From contig OZ038526.1 in NCBI GenBank assembly GCA_964036665.1, forward strand, positions 15,562,001 to 15,626,000: a stretch of 64,000 bases of DNA. The letters run 5' to 3'. The DNA comes from Gordius sp. MW1 (taxonomy: Eukaryota > Nematomorpha > Gordioida > Gordea > Gordiidae). Positions 27,541-37,353 of the stretch are shown here, one piece after another; the first letter of the stretch is position 1, and each line of letters begins with the position of its first letter. The notes beneath the pieces were generated by a model. The model was not told where the DNA came from and did no database searches. It worked only from the letters and a program-made list of their open reading frames with translations. The position numbers and the translations under genes were made by a program.

Positions 27541-27919
27541 TTCATGCTCTTTCACATAGAATCGAAAAAAATAAATATTTTTACCTCAAAATTTTTTACA
27601 TATTTTTCTTTGAACCGTATTCATCCGATGAAAGTTGTCGTTTTGAGACGTGGTTTCTATGATCCCAAGTAAAAATTTATCAGAATCTAAAAACTATTAC
27701 TTTGAAATCATGATCGCATAGAGCAGTTTTCAAAAATTAAGCACTCACGTTGCGATACAACAAACTAATCGCAACAATAAAACGTTGTCTTTTGTCAAAA
27801 TGATAGTTCTCGCCGCTTAAAACCTTTTTTCGGAAATCAATCGAGGATAATAGGATTCTCAAATTGGCTTACTTTTATATATTTTTTCATGCTCTTTCAC
27901 ATAGAATCGAAAATATTAA

Positions 27920-27939
27920 TTGCTATGCAATTTATGGGC
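27920..27939 (+). repeat. Left subterminal inverted repeat of insert I
   Basis: This is the 20-bp word TTGCTATGCAATTTATGGGC. Its reverse complement is at 29946-29965, and it is also present at both ends of insert II. The first part, AATTGC-TAT-GCAATT, is itself a small palindrome. A partial internal copy (TTGCTATGCAATTTAA) is at 28184-28199. Confidence 0.85.
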
Positions 27940-27946
27940 TCGTTTT

Positions 27947-27999
27947 TGGTTGTCCGTTGTCCGTTGTCTGTCCGTTGTCCGTTGTCCGTCCGTTACCCT
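27947..27999. repeat. Short GTCCGTT tandem repeat
   Basis: GTTGTCCGTTGTCTGTCC and similar 7-8-bp units of the form (T)GTCCGT(T) are repeated irregularly just inside the left end of insert I. The GTCCG word recurs in the CCAATGG tandem units downstream (GGCCGTCCGCTGG), so it may derive from them. A second copy is at 35228-35280. Confidence 0.7.
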
Positions 28000-28058
28000 C
28001 CCTGTCTATTTGCATTGGGTATATTAGGTTATCGATTTTTTAAATTAATGCATGAGAA

Positions 28059-28113
28059 AGAGGTGCCCCACCCCTCATCTCTATCAAGAGGTGCCCCACC
28101 CCTCATCTCTATC
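28059..28113. repeat. 28-bp direct duplication (AGAGGTGCCCCACCCC)
   Basis: Two adjacent 28-bp units start at 28059 and 28087 with AGAGGTGCCCCACCCCTC and end with ATCTCTATC. The tract is C-rich in an AT-rich setting and is followed by CTTTCGGGCGGGATTGCTACG. No function is apparent. The second copy is at 35340-35394. Confidence 0.8.
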
Positions 28114-28183
28114 TCCCTCGCTTTCGGGCGGGATTGCTACGTTAAATTAATGCATAAGTATATCTATATTTAAATTTTGGTAA

Positions 28184-28222
28184 TTGCTATGCAATTTAAC
28201 TAGTTTTGGGGTTAGAATCCCG
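28184..28222 (+). other. tRNA 3'-half-like fragment with degraded B box
   Basis: TTGCTATGCAATTTAACTAG is followed by GGGGTTAGAATCCCGG and then a T-run. GGTTAGAATCC (28210-28220) differs by one base from the RNA polymerase III B-box consensus GGTTCGANTCC, and the related copies in insert II (51550, 51851) keep GGTTCGAAT. There is no A box nearby and no cloverleaf, so this is a tRNA-derived remnant (SINE-like), not a gene. Confidence 0.45.
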
Positions 28223-28235
28223 GAGTTTTTTTTGA

Positions 28236-28880
28236 CTCTTATGATTGTTCTTGTTACTATCATTGATAATAAGACTTTTTGGCCGTCCGCTGGCTGCTGA
28301 CCAATGAAAAAAATGACCATTGGCCAAAATGTGAATCCGAGTTTATTTTTTCGTTTTTTTTGACTATTATGATTGTTCCTATTACTACCATTGCTATTAT
28401 GCCTTTTTGACCGTCCGTTGGCTGCTGACCAATGGAAAAAAATCACCATTGGCCAAAATGTGATTCGAATTTTTTGTTTTTGTTTTTTTTGACTATTATG
28501 AATTTATATCCACTTTTACCGTGTCCTGGCTGCTGACCAATGGAAAAAAATGACCATTGGCCAAAATGTAATTCGAAAATTTTTTTTTAGTTTTTTTTTG
28601 ACTATTATGAATTTATATCCACTTTTACCGTGTCCTGGCTGCTGACCAATGGAAAAAAATGACCATTGGCCAAAATGTGATTTGAAATTTTTTTTTAGTT
28701 TTTTTATTATAAGTTTATATCCACTTTTACCGTGTCCTGGCTGCTGACCAATGGAAAAAAATGACCATTGGCCAAAATGTGATTCGAAATTTTTTTTTTT
28801 CGTTTTTTTTGACTTATGAATTTATATCCACTTTTACCGTGTCCTGGCTGCTTGCCAATGAAAAAAAATGACCATTGGCC
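28236..28880. repeat. Tandem array of six ~102-122-bp units with a CCAATGG hairpin, insert I first copy
   Basis: Each unit runs TTTGACTATTATGA, a variable middle, CCGTCCGCTGGCTGCTGA or CCGTGTCCTGGCTGCTGA, then an inverted repeat CCAATGG-N10-CCATTGG, CCAAAATGTGA and a T-run. Left arms start at 28301, 28429, 28537, 28646, 28748 and 28855. The stem is complete in the four middle units; the first and last read CCAATGA in the left arm. A further unit lies at about 29750-29805 and a fragment at about 29500-29525. Open frames through this stretch are fortuitous results of the repeat. Confidence 0.85.
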
Positions 28881-29611
28881 AAATTTTATATATAACCTAA
28901 AAATTTATTATAGATGGTCTAACAGACAGCCAGCTATGTAATATATATTTTTAACCTTATAAATGCATATATATTTTTTATTGGGTTAATATATTTCATT
29001 TAATTAGATTGGGATTTCATAGAAAACCTAAAAAGTAATATTTAAAAAAATAATATAGGTATTAGATTCTAATTTACGATAAAATATATCGATAGAAACT
29101 AACACAAAATTCGAAACCTCCTTCAAAGGTATAATCATAGCCCGTTATTTCTAATTAAATTGAATCTACTATTAAACTCAAACACGAATTGTACTTTATT
29201 AGATGGCGCGCGTAAGTTTATATAATTAGTAAAATTTTTGTACGTGTCATAGATATTACACCGCACGTGTGTCAGGGAAATGTCCGATATTTTTAAAATG
29301 AAAAGGTATTTTAGGAATCTGAAAAGGTTATTTTACCCCCGGCCGCCCTGGGCACCTACGGGTAAAGTTTCGAGCGAATCGGGCTGGTAGTTTAAGAATT
29401 TAGCCCTTTTTTAAAACTAAAAAAAAACTTTTTTTTTAATTTTTTTTTACATTAAATTAATATTTTGTTTTTGTTAATAACATTGATAATATGACTTTTT
29501 GACCGTCCGCTGGCTACTGACCGACGAAATATATTGATTTTCTAAACATAAAACACAACTTTATTATTTCATTATCTATATAAATAACATAATAACTTCT
29601 ACTATTTTAAA
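28881..29611. other. AT-rich non-coding part of insert I
   Basis: No gene, RNA or clear repeat structure is visible over most of this stretch. One G+C-richer island at 29337-29396 contains CCCCGGCCGCCCTGGGCACC and AAGTTTCGAGCGAATCGG followed by GCTGGTAGTTTAAGA. That word pattern resembles AAGTTT...AATCGG...GTTT strings common in invertebrate transposon tails, which is a recollection of style and not a family assignment. Long A- and T-runs lie at 29408-29450. The identical stretch is at 36162-36892. Confidence 0.4.
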
Positions 29612-29682
29612 GCCAGCATGGTATAGTGGTTATAGCGCCGGCTTGTGAACTGGAGGTGTGGGGTTCAAGTCAGGGAGGGTCA
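29612..29682 (+). pseudogene. tRNA-His-like pseudogene or tRNA-derived repeat head (anticodon GTG)
   Basis: The sequence GCCAGCATGGTATAGTGGTT has the D-arm and A-box form typical of tRNA-His, -Asp and -Glu genes. A possible anticodon loop TTGTGAA places GTG at 29645-29647, which would read histidine. GGTTCAAGTC at 29662-29671 is a good B box. A T-run at 29685-29693 would stop RNA polymerase III. Against a working tRNA, the T stem does not pair (TGGGG against CAGGG beyond the first pair), the acceptor arms GCCAGCA and AGGGTCA do not pair, and the anticodon stem is irregular. It may still act as an internal Pol III promoter. It is contained wholly within insert I. Confidence 0.5.
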
Positions 29683-29945
29683 AATTTTTTTTTAAATTTT
29701 TTTAAATTAAATTAATATTTGTTCATGTTAATACCAATGATAATATGAATTTTTGACCGTCCGCTGGCTACTGACCAATAAAAAAATGACCATTGGCCAA
29801 ATAAATCGAAATTTTTTTTCGTTTTTGAATTGGTTAACATTGATAATTACCCTATGTCCTCCCCTACAAGGGCCTATAACTAATTAACTAATTATTTTGC
29901 ATCTAATACCCCCTATAGGCATTCTCGCCCCTTCCCACCTTTCTC

Positions 29946-29965
29946 GCCCATAAATTGCATAGCAA
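29946..29965 (-). repeat. Right subterminal inverted repeat of insert I
   Basis: GCCCATAAATTGCATAGCAA is the exact reverse complement of 27920-27939. It is embedded in a segment (about 29905-29996, from CCTATAGGCATTCTCGCCCC to GGAGTATAGAAGAG) that is closely matched in insert II at about 54066-54155. The two inserts are therefore homologous at this end over roughly 90 bp. Confidence 0.85.
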
Positions 29966-29997
29966 ATATGCTACGTTTATACGGAGTATAGAAGAGT

Positions 29998-30072
29998 TCC
30001 CCCTTCCCCTCTTCCCTTCCCCTACTCCCCTTCCCTTCTCCCCCTTCCCACGAGGGCCGAAGGCCCGAGTTT
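29998..30072. other. Pyrimidine tract and GAA-loop hairpin at the right end of insert I
   Basis: A C/T-only tract (about 29998-30050) is followed by the hairpin GGGCC-GAA-GGCCC (30054-30066), six bases before the satellite resumes. Insert II ends the same way with a C-tract and then TACGCCC-GAA-GGGCGTA at the junction. The tract could form G-quadruplex or triplex structure on the opposite strand. The second copy is at 37279-37353. Confidence 0.65.
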
Positions 30073-33000
30073 AAATATTTTTGCCTCAAAATTTTTCACA
30101 TATTTTTCTTTGAACCGTATTCATCCGATGAAAGTTGTCGTTTTCAGACGTGGTTTCTATGATCCCAAGTAAAAATTTATCAGAATTTAAAAACTATTAC
30201 TTTGAAATCATGATCGCATAGAGCAGTTTTCAAAAATTAAGCACTCACGTTGCGATACAACAAACTAATCGCAACAATAAAACGTTGTCTTTTGTCAAAA
30301 TGATAGTTCTCGCAGCTTAAAACCTATTTTCGGAAGTCAATCCAGGATAATAGGATTCTCAAATTGGCTTACTTTTATATATTTTTTCATGCTCTTTCAC
30401 ATAGAATCGAAAAAAATAAAAAATTTTACCTCTAAATTTTTCACATATTTTTCTTTGAACCGTATTCATCCGATGAAAGTTGGCGTTTTCACACGTGGTT
30501 TCTATGATCCCAAGTAAATATTTATCAGAATCTAAAAACTATTACTTTGAAATCATGATCGCATAGAGCATTTTTCAAAAATTAAGCCACGTTGCGATAC
30601 AACAAACTAATCGCAACAATAAAAAGTTGTCTTTTGTCAAAACGATAGTTCTCGCAGCTTAAAACCTATTTTCGGAAGTCAATCCAGGTTAATAGGATTC
30701 TCAAATTGGCTTACTTTTATATATTTTTTTATGCTCTTTCACAGAGAATCGAAAAAAATAAATATTTTTACCTCAAAATATTTCACATATTTTTCTTTGA
30801 ACCGTATTCATCCGATGAAAGTTGTCGTTTTCAGACGTGGTTTCTATGATCCCAAGTAAAAATTTATCAGAATCTAAAAACTATTAATTTGAAATCATGA
30901 TCGCATAGAGCAGTTTTCAAAAATTAAGCACTCACGTTGCGATACAACAAACTAATCGCAACAAACGTTGTCTTTTGTCAAAATGATAGTTCTCGCAGCT
31001 TAAAACCTATTTTCGGAAGTCAATCCAGGATAATAGGATTCTCAAATTGGCTTACTTTTATATATTTTTTCATGCTCTTTCACATAGAATCGAAAAAAAT
31101 AAATATTTTTACCTCAAAATTTTTCACATATTTTTCCTTGAACCGTATTCATCCGATGAAAGTTGTCGTTTTCAGACGTGGTTTCTATGATCCCAAGTAA
31201 AAATTTATCAGAATCTAAAAACTATTACTTTGAAATCATGATCGCATAGAGCAGTTTTCAAAAATTAAGCACTCACGTTGCGATACAACAAACTAATCGC
31301 AACAATAAAACGTTGTCTTTTGTCAAAATGATAGTTCTCGCCTCTTAAAACCTCTTTTCGGAAAACAATCGAGGATAATAGGATTCTCAAATTGGCTTAC
31401 TTTTATATATTTTTTCATGCTCTTTCACATAGAATCGAAAATAATAAATATTTTTGCCTCAAAATTTTTCACATATTTTTCTTTGAACCGTATTCATCCG
31501 ATGAAAGTTGTCGTTTTCAGACGTGGTTTCTATGATCCCAAGTAAAAATTTATCAGAATCTAAAAACTATTAATTTGAAATCATGATCGCATAGAGCAGT
31601 TTTCAAAAATTAAGCACTCACGTTGCGATACAACAAACTAATCGCAACAAACGTTGTCTTTTGTCAAAATGATAGTTCTCGCAGCTTAAAACCTCTTTTC
31701 GGAAGTCAATCGAGGATAATAGGATTCTCAAATTGGTTTACTTTTATATATTTTTTCATGCTCTTTCACATAGAATCGAAAAAAAATAAATATTTTTACC
31801 TCAAAATTTTTCACATATTTTTCTTTGAACCGTATTCATCCGATGAAAGTTGTCGTTTTCAGACGTGGTTTCTATGATCCCAAGTAAAAATTTATCAGAA
31901 TCTAAAAACTATTACTTTGAAATCATGATCGCATAGAGCAGTTTTCAAAAATTAAGCACTCACGTTGCGATACAACAAACTAATCGCAACAATAAAACGT
32001 TGTCTTTTGTCAAAATGATAGTTCTCGCAGCTTAAAACCTTTTTCGGAAGTCAATCGAGGATAATAGGATTCTCAAATTGAATTACTTTTATATATTTTG
32101 TCATGCTCTTTCACATAGAATCGAAAAAAATAAAAAATTTTACCTCAAAACTTTTCACATATTTTTCTTTGAACCGTATTCATCCGATGAAAGTTGTCGT
32201 TTTCAGACGTGGTTTCTATGATCCCAAGTAAAAATTTATCAGAATCTAAAAACTATTACTTTGAAATCATGATCGCATAGAGCAGTTTTCAAAAATTAAG
32301 CACTCACGTTGCGATACAACAAACTAATCGCAACAATAAAACGTTGTCTTTTGTCAAAATGATAGTTCTCGCAGCTTAAAACCTCTTTTCGGAAGTCAAT
32401 AGGATAATAGGATTCTCAAATTGAATTACTTTTATATATTTTTTCATGCTCTTTCACATAGAATCGAAAAAAATAAAAAATTTTACCTCAAAATTTTTCA
32501 CATATTTTTCTTTGAACCGTATTCATCCGATGAAAGTTGGCGTTTTCACACGTGGTTTCTATGATCCCAAGTAAATATTTATCAGAATCTAAAAACTATT
32601 ACTTTGAAATCATGATCGCATAGAGCATTTTTTAAAAATTAAGCCACGTTGCGATACAACAAACTAATCGCAACAATAAAACGTTGTCTTTTGTCAAAAT
32701 GATAGTTCTCGCAGCTTAAAACCTATTTTCGGAAGTCAATCCAGGTTAATAGGATTCTCAAATTGGCTTACTTTTATATATTTTTTTATGCTCTTTCACA
32801 GAGAATCGAAAAAAATAAATATTTTTACCTCAAAATATTTCACATATTTTTCTTTGAACCGTATTCATCCGATGAAAGTTGTCGTTTTCAGACGTGGTTT
32901 CTATGATCCCAAGTAAAAATTTATCAGAATCTAAAAACTATTACTTTGAAATCATGATCGCATAGAGCATTTTTCAAAAATTAAGCCACGTTGCGATACA

Positions 33001-35196
33001 ACAAACTAATCGCAACAATAAAACGTTGTCTTTTGTCAAAATGATAGTTCTCGCAGCTTAAAACCTCTTTTCGGAAGTCAATCGAGGATAATAGGATTCT
33101 CAAATTGAATTACTTTTATATATTTTGTCATGCTCTTTCACATAGAATCGAAAAAAATAAAAAATTTTACCTCAAAACTTTTCACATATTTTTCTTTGAA
33201 CCGTATTCATCCGATGAAAGTTGTCGTTTTCAGACGTGGTTTCTATGATCCCAAGTAAAAATTTATCAGAATCTAAAAACTATTACTTTGAAATCATGAT
33301 CGCATAGAGCAGTTTTCAAAAATTAAGCACTCACGTTGCGATACAACAAACTAATCGCAACAATAAAACGTTGTCTTTTGTCAAAATGATAGTTCTCGCA
33401 GCTTAAAACCTCTTTTCGGAAGTCAATTTAGGATAATAGGATTCTCAAATTGAATTACTTTTATATATTTTTTCATGCTCTTTCACATAGAATCGAAAAA
33501 AATAAACAATTTTACCTCAAAATTTTTCACATATTTTTCTTTGAACCGTATTCATCCGATGAAAGTTGGCGTTTTCACACGTGGTTTCTATGATCCCAAG
33601 TAAATATTTATCAGAATCTAAAAACTATTACTTTGAAATCATGATCGCATAGAGCATTTTTCAAAAATTAAGCTACGTTGCGATACAACAAACTAATCGC
33701 AACAATAAAACGTTGTCTTTTGTCAAAATGATAGTTCTCGCAGCTTAAAACCTATTTTCGGAAGTCAACCAGGTTAATAGGATTCTCAAATTGGCTTACT
33801 TTTATATATTTTTTTATGCTCTTTCACAGAGAATCGAAAAAAATAAATATTTTTACCTCAAAATATTTCACATATTTTTCTTTGAACCGTATTCATCCGA
33901 TGAAAGTTGTCGTTTTCAGACGTGGTTTCTATGATCCCAAGTAAAAATTTATCAGAATCTAAAAACTATTACTTTGAAATCATGATCGCATAGAGCATTT
34001 TTCAAAAATTAAGCCACGTTGCGATACAACAAACTAATCGCAACAATAAAACGTTGTCTTTTGTCAAAATGATACTTCTCGCAGCTTAAAACCTCTTTTC
34101 GGAAGTCAATCGACAATAATAGGATTCTCAAACTGGCTTACTTTTATATATTTTTTCATGCTCTTTCACATAGAATCGAAAAAAATATTCACATATTTTT
34201 CTTTGAACCGTATTCATCCGATGAAAGTTGTCGTTTTCAGACGTGGTTTCTATGATCCCAAGTAAAAATTTATTAGAATCTAAAAACTATTACTTTGAAA
34301 TCATGATCGCATAGAGCAGTTTTCAAAAATTAAGCACTCACGTTGCGATACAACAAACTAATCGCAACAATAAAACGTTGTCTTTTGTCAAAATGATAGT
34401 TCTCGCAGCTTAACCTCTTTTCGGAAGTCAATCGAGGATAATAGGATTCTCAAATTGGCTTACTTTTATATATTTTTTCATGCTCTTTCACATAGAATCG
34501 AAAAAAATAAATATTTTTACCTCAAAATTTTTCACATATTTTTCTTTGAACCGTATTCATCTGATGAAAGTTGTCGTTTTCAGACGTGGTTTCTATGATC
34601 CCAAGTAAAAATTTATCAGAATTTAAAAACTATTACTTTGAAATCATGATCGCATAGAGCAGTTTTCAAAAATTAAGCACTCACGTTGCGATACAACAAA
34701 CTAATCGCAACAATAAAACGTTGTCTTTTGTCAAAATGATAGTTCTCGCAGCTTAAAACCTATTTTCGGAAGTCAATCCAGGATAATAGGATTCTCAAAT
34801 TAGCTTACTTTTATATATTTTTTCATGCTCTTTCACATAGAATCGAAAAAAATAAATATTTTTACCTCAAAATTTTTTACATATTTTTCTTTGAACCGTA
34901 TTCATCCGATGAAAGTTGTCGTTTTCAGACGTGGTTTCTATGATCCCAAGTAAAAATTTATCAGAATCTAAAAACTATTACTTTGAAATCATGATCGCAT
35001 AGAGCAGTTTTCAAAAATTAAGCACTCACGTTGCGATACAACAAACTAATCGCAACAATAAAACGTTGTCTTTTGTCAAAATGATAGTTCTCGCCGCTTA
35101 AAACCTTTTTTCGGAAATCAATCGAGGATAATAGGATTCTCAAATTGGCTTACTTTTATATATTTTTTCATGCTCTTTCACATAGAATCGAAAATA
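30073..35196. repeat. Satellite family A array, second block
   Basis: About 15 monomers (5124 bp) of family A lie between the two copies of insert I. This is the satellite part of the second 7281-bp unit and repeats 22792-27915 almost base for base. The first monomer is the right-hand remainder of the one split by the insert, resuming at AAATATTTTTGCCTC. No gene is present. Confidence 0.97.
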
Positions 35197-35516
35197 TTAA
35201 TTGCTATGCAATTTATGGGCTCGTTTTTGGTTGTCCGTTGTCCGTTGTCTGTCCGTTGTCCGTTGTCCGTCCGTTACCCTCCCTGTCTATTTGCATTGGG
35301 TATATTAGGTTATCGATTTTTTAAATTAATGCATGAGAAAGAGGTGCCCCACCCCTCATCTCTATCAAGAGGTGCCCCACCCCTCATCTCTATCTCCCTC
35401 GCTTTCGGGCGGGATTGCTACGTTAAATTAATGCATAAGTATATCTATATTTAAATTTTGGTAATTGCTATGCAATTTAACTAGTTTTGGGGTTAGAATC
35501 CCGGAGTTTTTTTTGA

Positions 35517-36161
35517 CTCTTATGATTGTTCTTGTTACTATCATTGATAATAAGACTTTTTGGCCCTCCGCTGGCTGCTGACCAATGAAAAAAATGACCA
35601 TTGGCCAAAATGTGAATCCGAGTTTATTTTTTCGTTTTTTTTGACTATTATGATTGTTCCTATTACTACCATTGCTATTATGCCTTTTTGACCGTCCGTT
35701 GGCTGCTGACCAATGGAAAAAAATCACCATTGGCCAAAATGTGATTCGAATTTTTTGTTTTTGTTTTTTTTGACTATTATGAATTTATATCCACTTTTAC
35801 CGTGTCCTGGCTGCTGACCAATGGAAAAAAATGACCATTGGCCAAAATGTAATTCGAAAATTTTTTTTTAGTTTTTTTTTGACTATTATGAATTTATATC
35901 CACTTTTACCGTGTCCTGGCTGCTGACCAATGGAAAAAAATGACCATTGGCCAAAATGTGATTTGAAATTTTTTTTTAGTTTTTTTATTATAAGTTTATA
36001 TCCACTTTTACCGTGTCCTGGCTGCTGACCAATGGAAAAAAATGACCATTGGCCAAAATGTGATTCGAAATTTTTTTTTTTCGTTTTTTTTGACTTATGA
36101 ATTTATATCCACTTTTACCGTGTCCTGGCTGCTTGCCAATGAAAAAAAATGACCATTGGCC
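35517..36161. repeat. CCAATGG hairpin tandem units, insert I second copy
   Basis: The same six units as at 28236-28880, with CCAATGG left arms starting at about 35582, 35710, 35818, 35927, 36029 and 36136. Stem and loop sequences are unchanged from the first copy. Confidence 0.85.
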
Positions 36162-36892
36162 AAATTTTATATATAACCTAAAAATTTATTATAGATGGTC
36201 TAACAGACAGCCAGCTATGTAATATATATTTTTAACCTTATAAATGCATATATATTTTTTATTGGGTTAATATATTTCATTTAATTAGATTGGGATTTCA
36301 TAGAAAACCTAAAAAGTAATATTTAAAAAAATAATATAGGTATTAGATTCTAATTTACGATAAAATATATCGATAGAAACTAACACAAAATTCGAAACCT
36401 CCTTCAAAGGTATAATCATAGCCCGTTATTTCTAATTAAATTGAATCTACTATTAAACTCAAACACGAATTGTACTTTATTAGATGGCGCGCGTAAGTTT
36501 ATATAATTAGTAAAATTTTTGTACGTGTCATAGATATTACACCGCACGTGTGTCAGGGAAATGTCCGATATTTTTAAAATGAAAAGGTATTTTAGGAATC
36601 TGAAAAGGTTATTTTACCCCCGGCCGCCCTGGGCACCTACGGGTAAAGTTTCGAGCGAATCGGGCTGGTAGTTTAAGAATTTAGCCCTTTTTTAAAACTA
36701 AAAAAAAACTTTTTTTTTAATTTTTTTTTACATTAAATTAATATTTTGTTTTTGTTAATAACATTGATAATATGACTTTTTGACCGTCCGCTGGCTACTG
36801 ACCGACGAAATATATTGATTTTCTAAACATAAAACACAACTTTATTATTTCATTATCTATATAAATAACATAATAACTTCTACTATTTTAAA

Positions 36893-36963
36893 GCCAGCAT
36901 GGTATAGTGGTTATAGCGCCGGCTTGTGAACTGGAGGTGTGGGGTTCAAGTCAGGGAGGGTCA
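36893..36963 (+). pseudogene. tRNA-His-like pseudogene, second copy
   Basis: This has the same sequence as 29612-29682, with the GTG anticodon triplet at 36926-36928, the B box GGTTCAAGTC at 36943-36952 and the T-run just downstream. It shares the same unpaired acceptor and T stems, so the copy confirms the duplication but adds no evidence for function. Confidence 0.5.
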
Positions 36964-37353
36964 AATTTTTTTTTAAATTTTTTTAAATTAAATTAATATT
37001 TGTTCATGTTAATACCAATGATAATATGAATTTTTGACCGTCCGCTGGCTACTGACCAATAAAAAAATGACCATTGGCCAAATAAATCGAAATTTTTTTT
37101 CGTTTTTGAATTGGTTAACATTGATAATTACCCTATGTCCTCCCCTACAAGGGCCTATAACTAATTAACTAATTATTTTGCATCTAATACCCCCTATAGG
37201 CATTCTCGCCCCTTCCCACCTTTCTCGCCCATAAATTGCATAGCAAATATGCTACGTTTATACGGAGTATAGAAGAGTTCCCCCTTCCCCTCTTCCCTTC
37301 CCCTACTCCCCTTCCCTTCTCCCCCTTCCCACGAGGGCCGAAGGCCCGAGTTT

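Larger units (their letters stand above)
1..27915. repeat. Satellite family A array, first block
   Basis: This is a continuous head-to-tail array of monomers. Starts at TGATCGCATAGAGCA fall at 1, 346, 689, 1034, 1379, 1713, 2055, 2399, 2741, 3083, 3425, 3767, 4112, 4457, 4791, 5133 and 5478, giving lengths of 334-345 bp. Length depends mainly on a 3-bp indel: GCACTCACG gives about 345 and GCCACG gives 342. Two haplotype sets mix along the array: AGCAGTTTTC versus AGCATTTTTC, ACCTCTTTTCGG...ATCGAGG versus ACCTATTTTCGG...ATCCAGG, and GTTGTCGTTTTCAG versus GTTGGCGTTTTCAC. No gene is embedded. The block starts inside the array, since the window edge is not a boundary. The last monomer is cut by an insert at 27916. 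The first monomer carries AAAACCTTGTC, a family B letter, in an otherwise A-type unit. Confidence 0.97.
27916..30072. mobile_element. Insert I, first copy: candidate non-autonomous mobile element in family A
   Basis: The satellite stops after CATAGAATCGAAAATA and resumes at AAATATTTTTGCCTC (30073). The interior is unrelated to the satellite. It opens with TTAATTGCTATGC. The word TTGCTATGCAATTTATGGGC lies at 27920-27939 and its exact reverse complement at 29946-29965; about 107 bp of pyrimidine-rich and hairpin sequence follows before the right junction. A TA is present at the left junction (27914-27915) and at the right (30072-30073), compatible with a TA target duplication, but a shortened A-run at the junction makes this uncertain. 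No transposase, reverse transcriptase or long open frame is visible. The same ends occur in insert II at a different site, which supports a mobile family rather than a local rearrangement. Confidence 0.6.
35197..37353. mobile_element. Insert I, second copy (amplified with the satellite)
   Basis: This is a near-identical copy of 27916-30072 at an offset of 7281 bp. It sits at exactly the same monomer position with the same flanks, so it was copied by tandem duplication and not by a second transposition. One substitution that I could see is at 35566 (C instead of G in GGCCGTCCGC). The inverted-repeat words are at 35201-35220 and 37227-37246. Confidence 0.6.

Noticed and set aside
27889-28449. 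Open frames on both strands across the left part of insert I (and 35170-35730)
   Set aside because: The plus frame starts in satellite and runs into the GTCCGTT and C-rich repeats. The minus frame is the translation of the CCAATGG tandem units, giving repeated similar peptides with no known domain.
29612-29682. Functional tRNA-His gene
   Set aside because: Acceptor and T stems do not pair and the anticodon stem is irregular. Only the promoter boxes and the anticodon triplet are convincing.
27916-30072. Helitron
   Set aside because: A hairpin near the 3' end is suggestive, but there is no 5' TC or 3' CTRR terminus, insertion is not between A and T in the expected form, and inverted repeats are present.
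22792-37353. 7281-bp duplication as a pure assembly artefact
   Set aside because: Copies differ by several substitutions (28285/35566, about 27646/34927, CGACG/CGACA), and the third copy diverges at a defined point, so they look like real paralogous copies. Read-level evidence is still needed for certainty.
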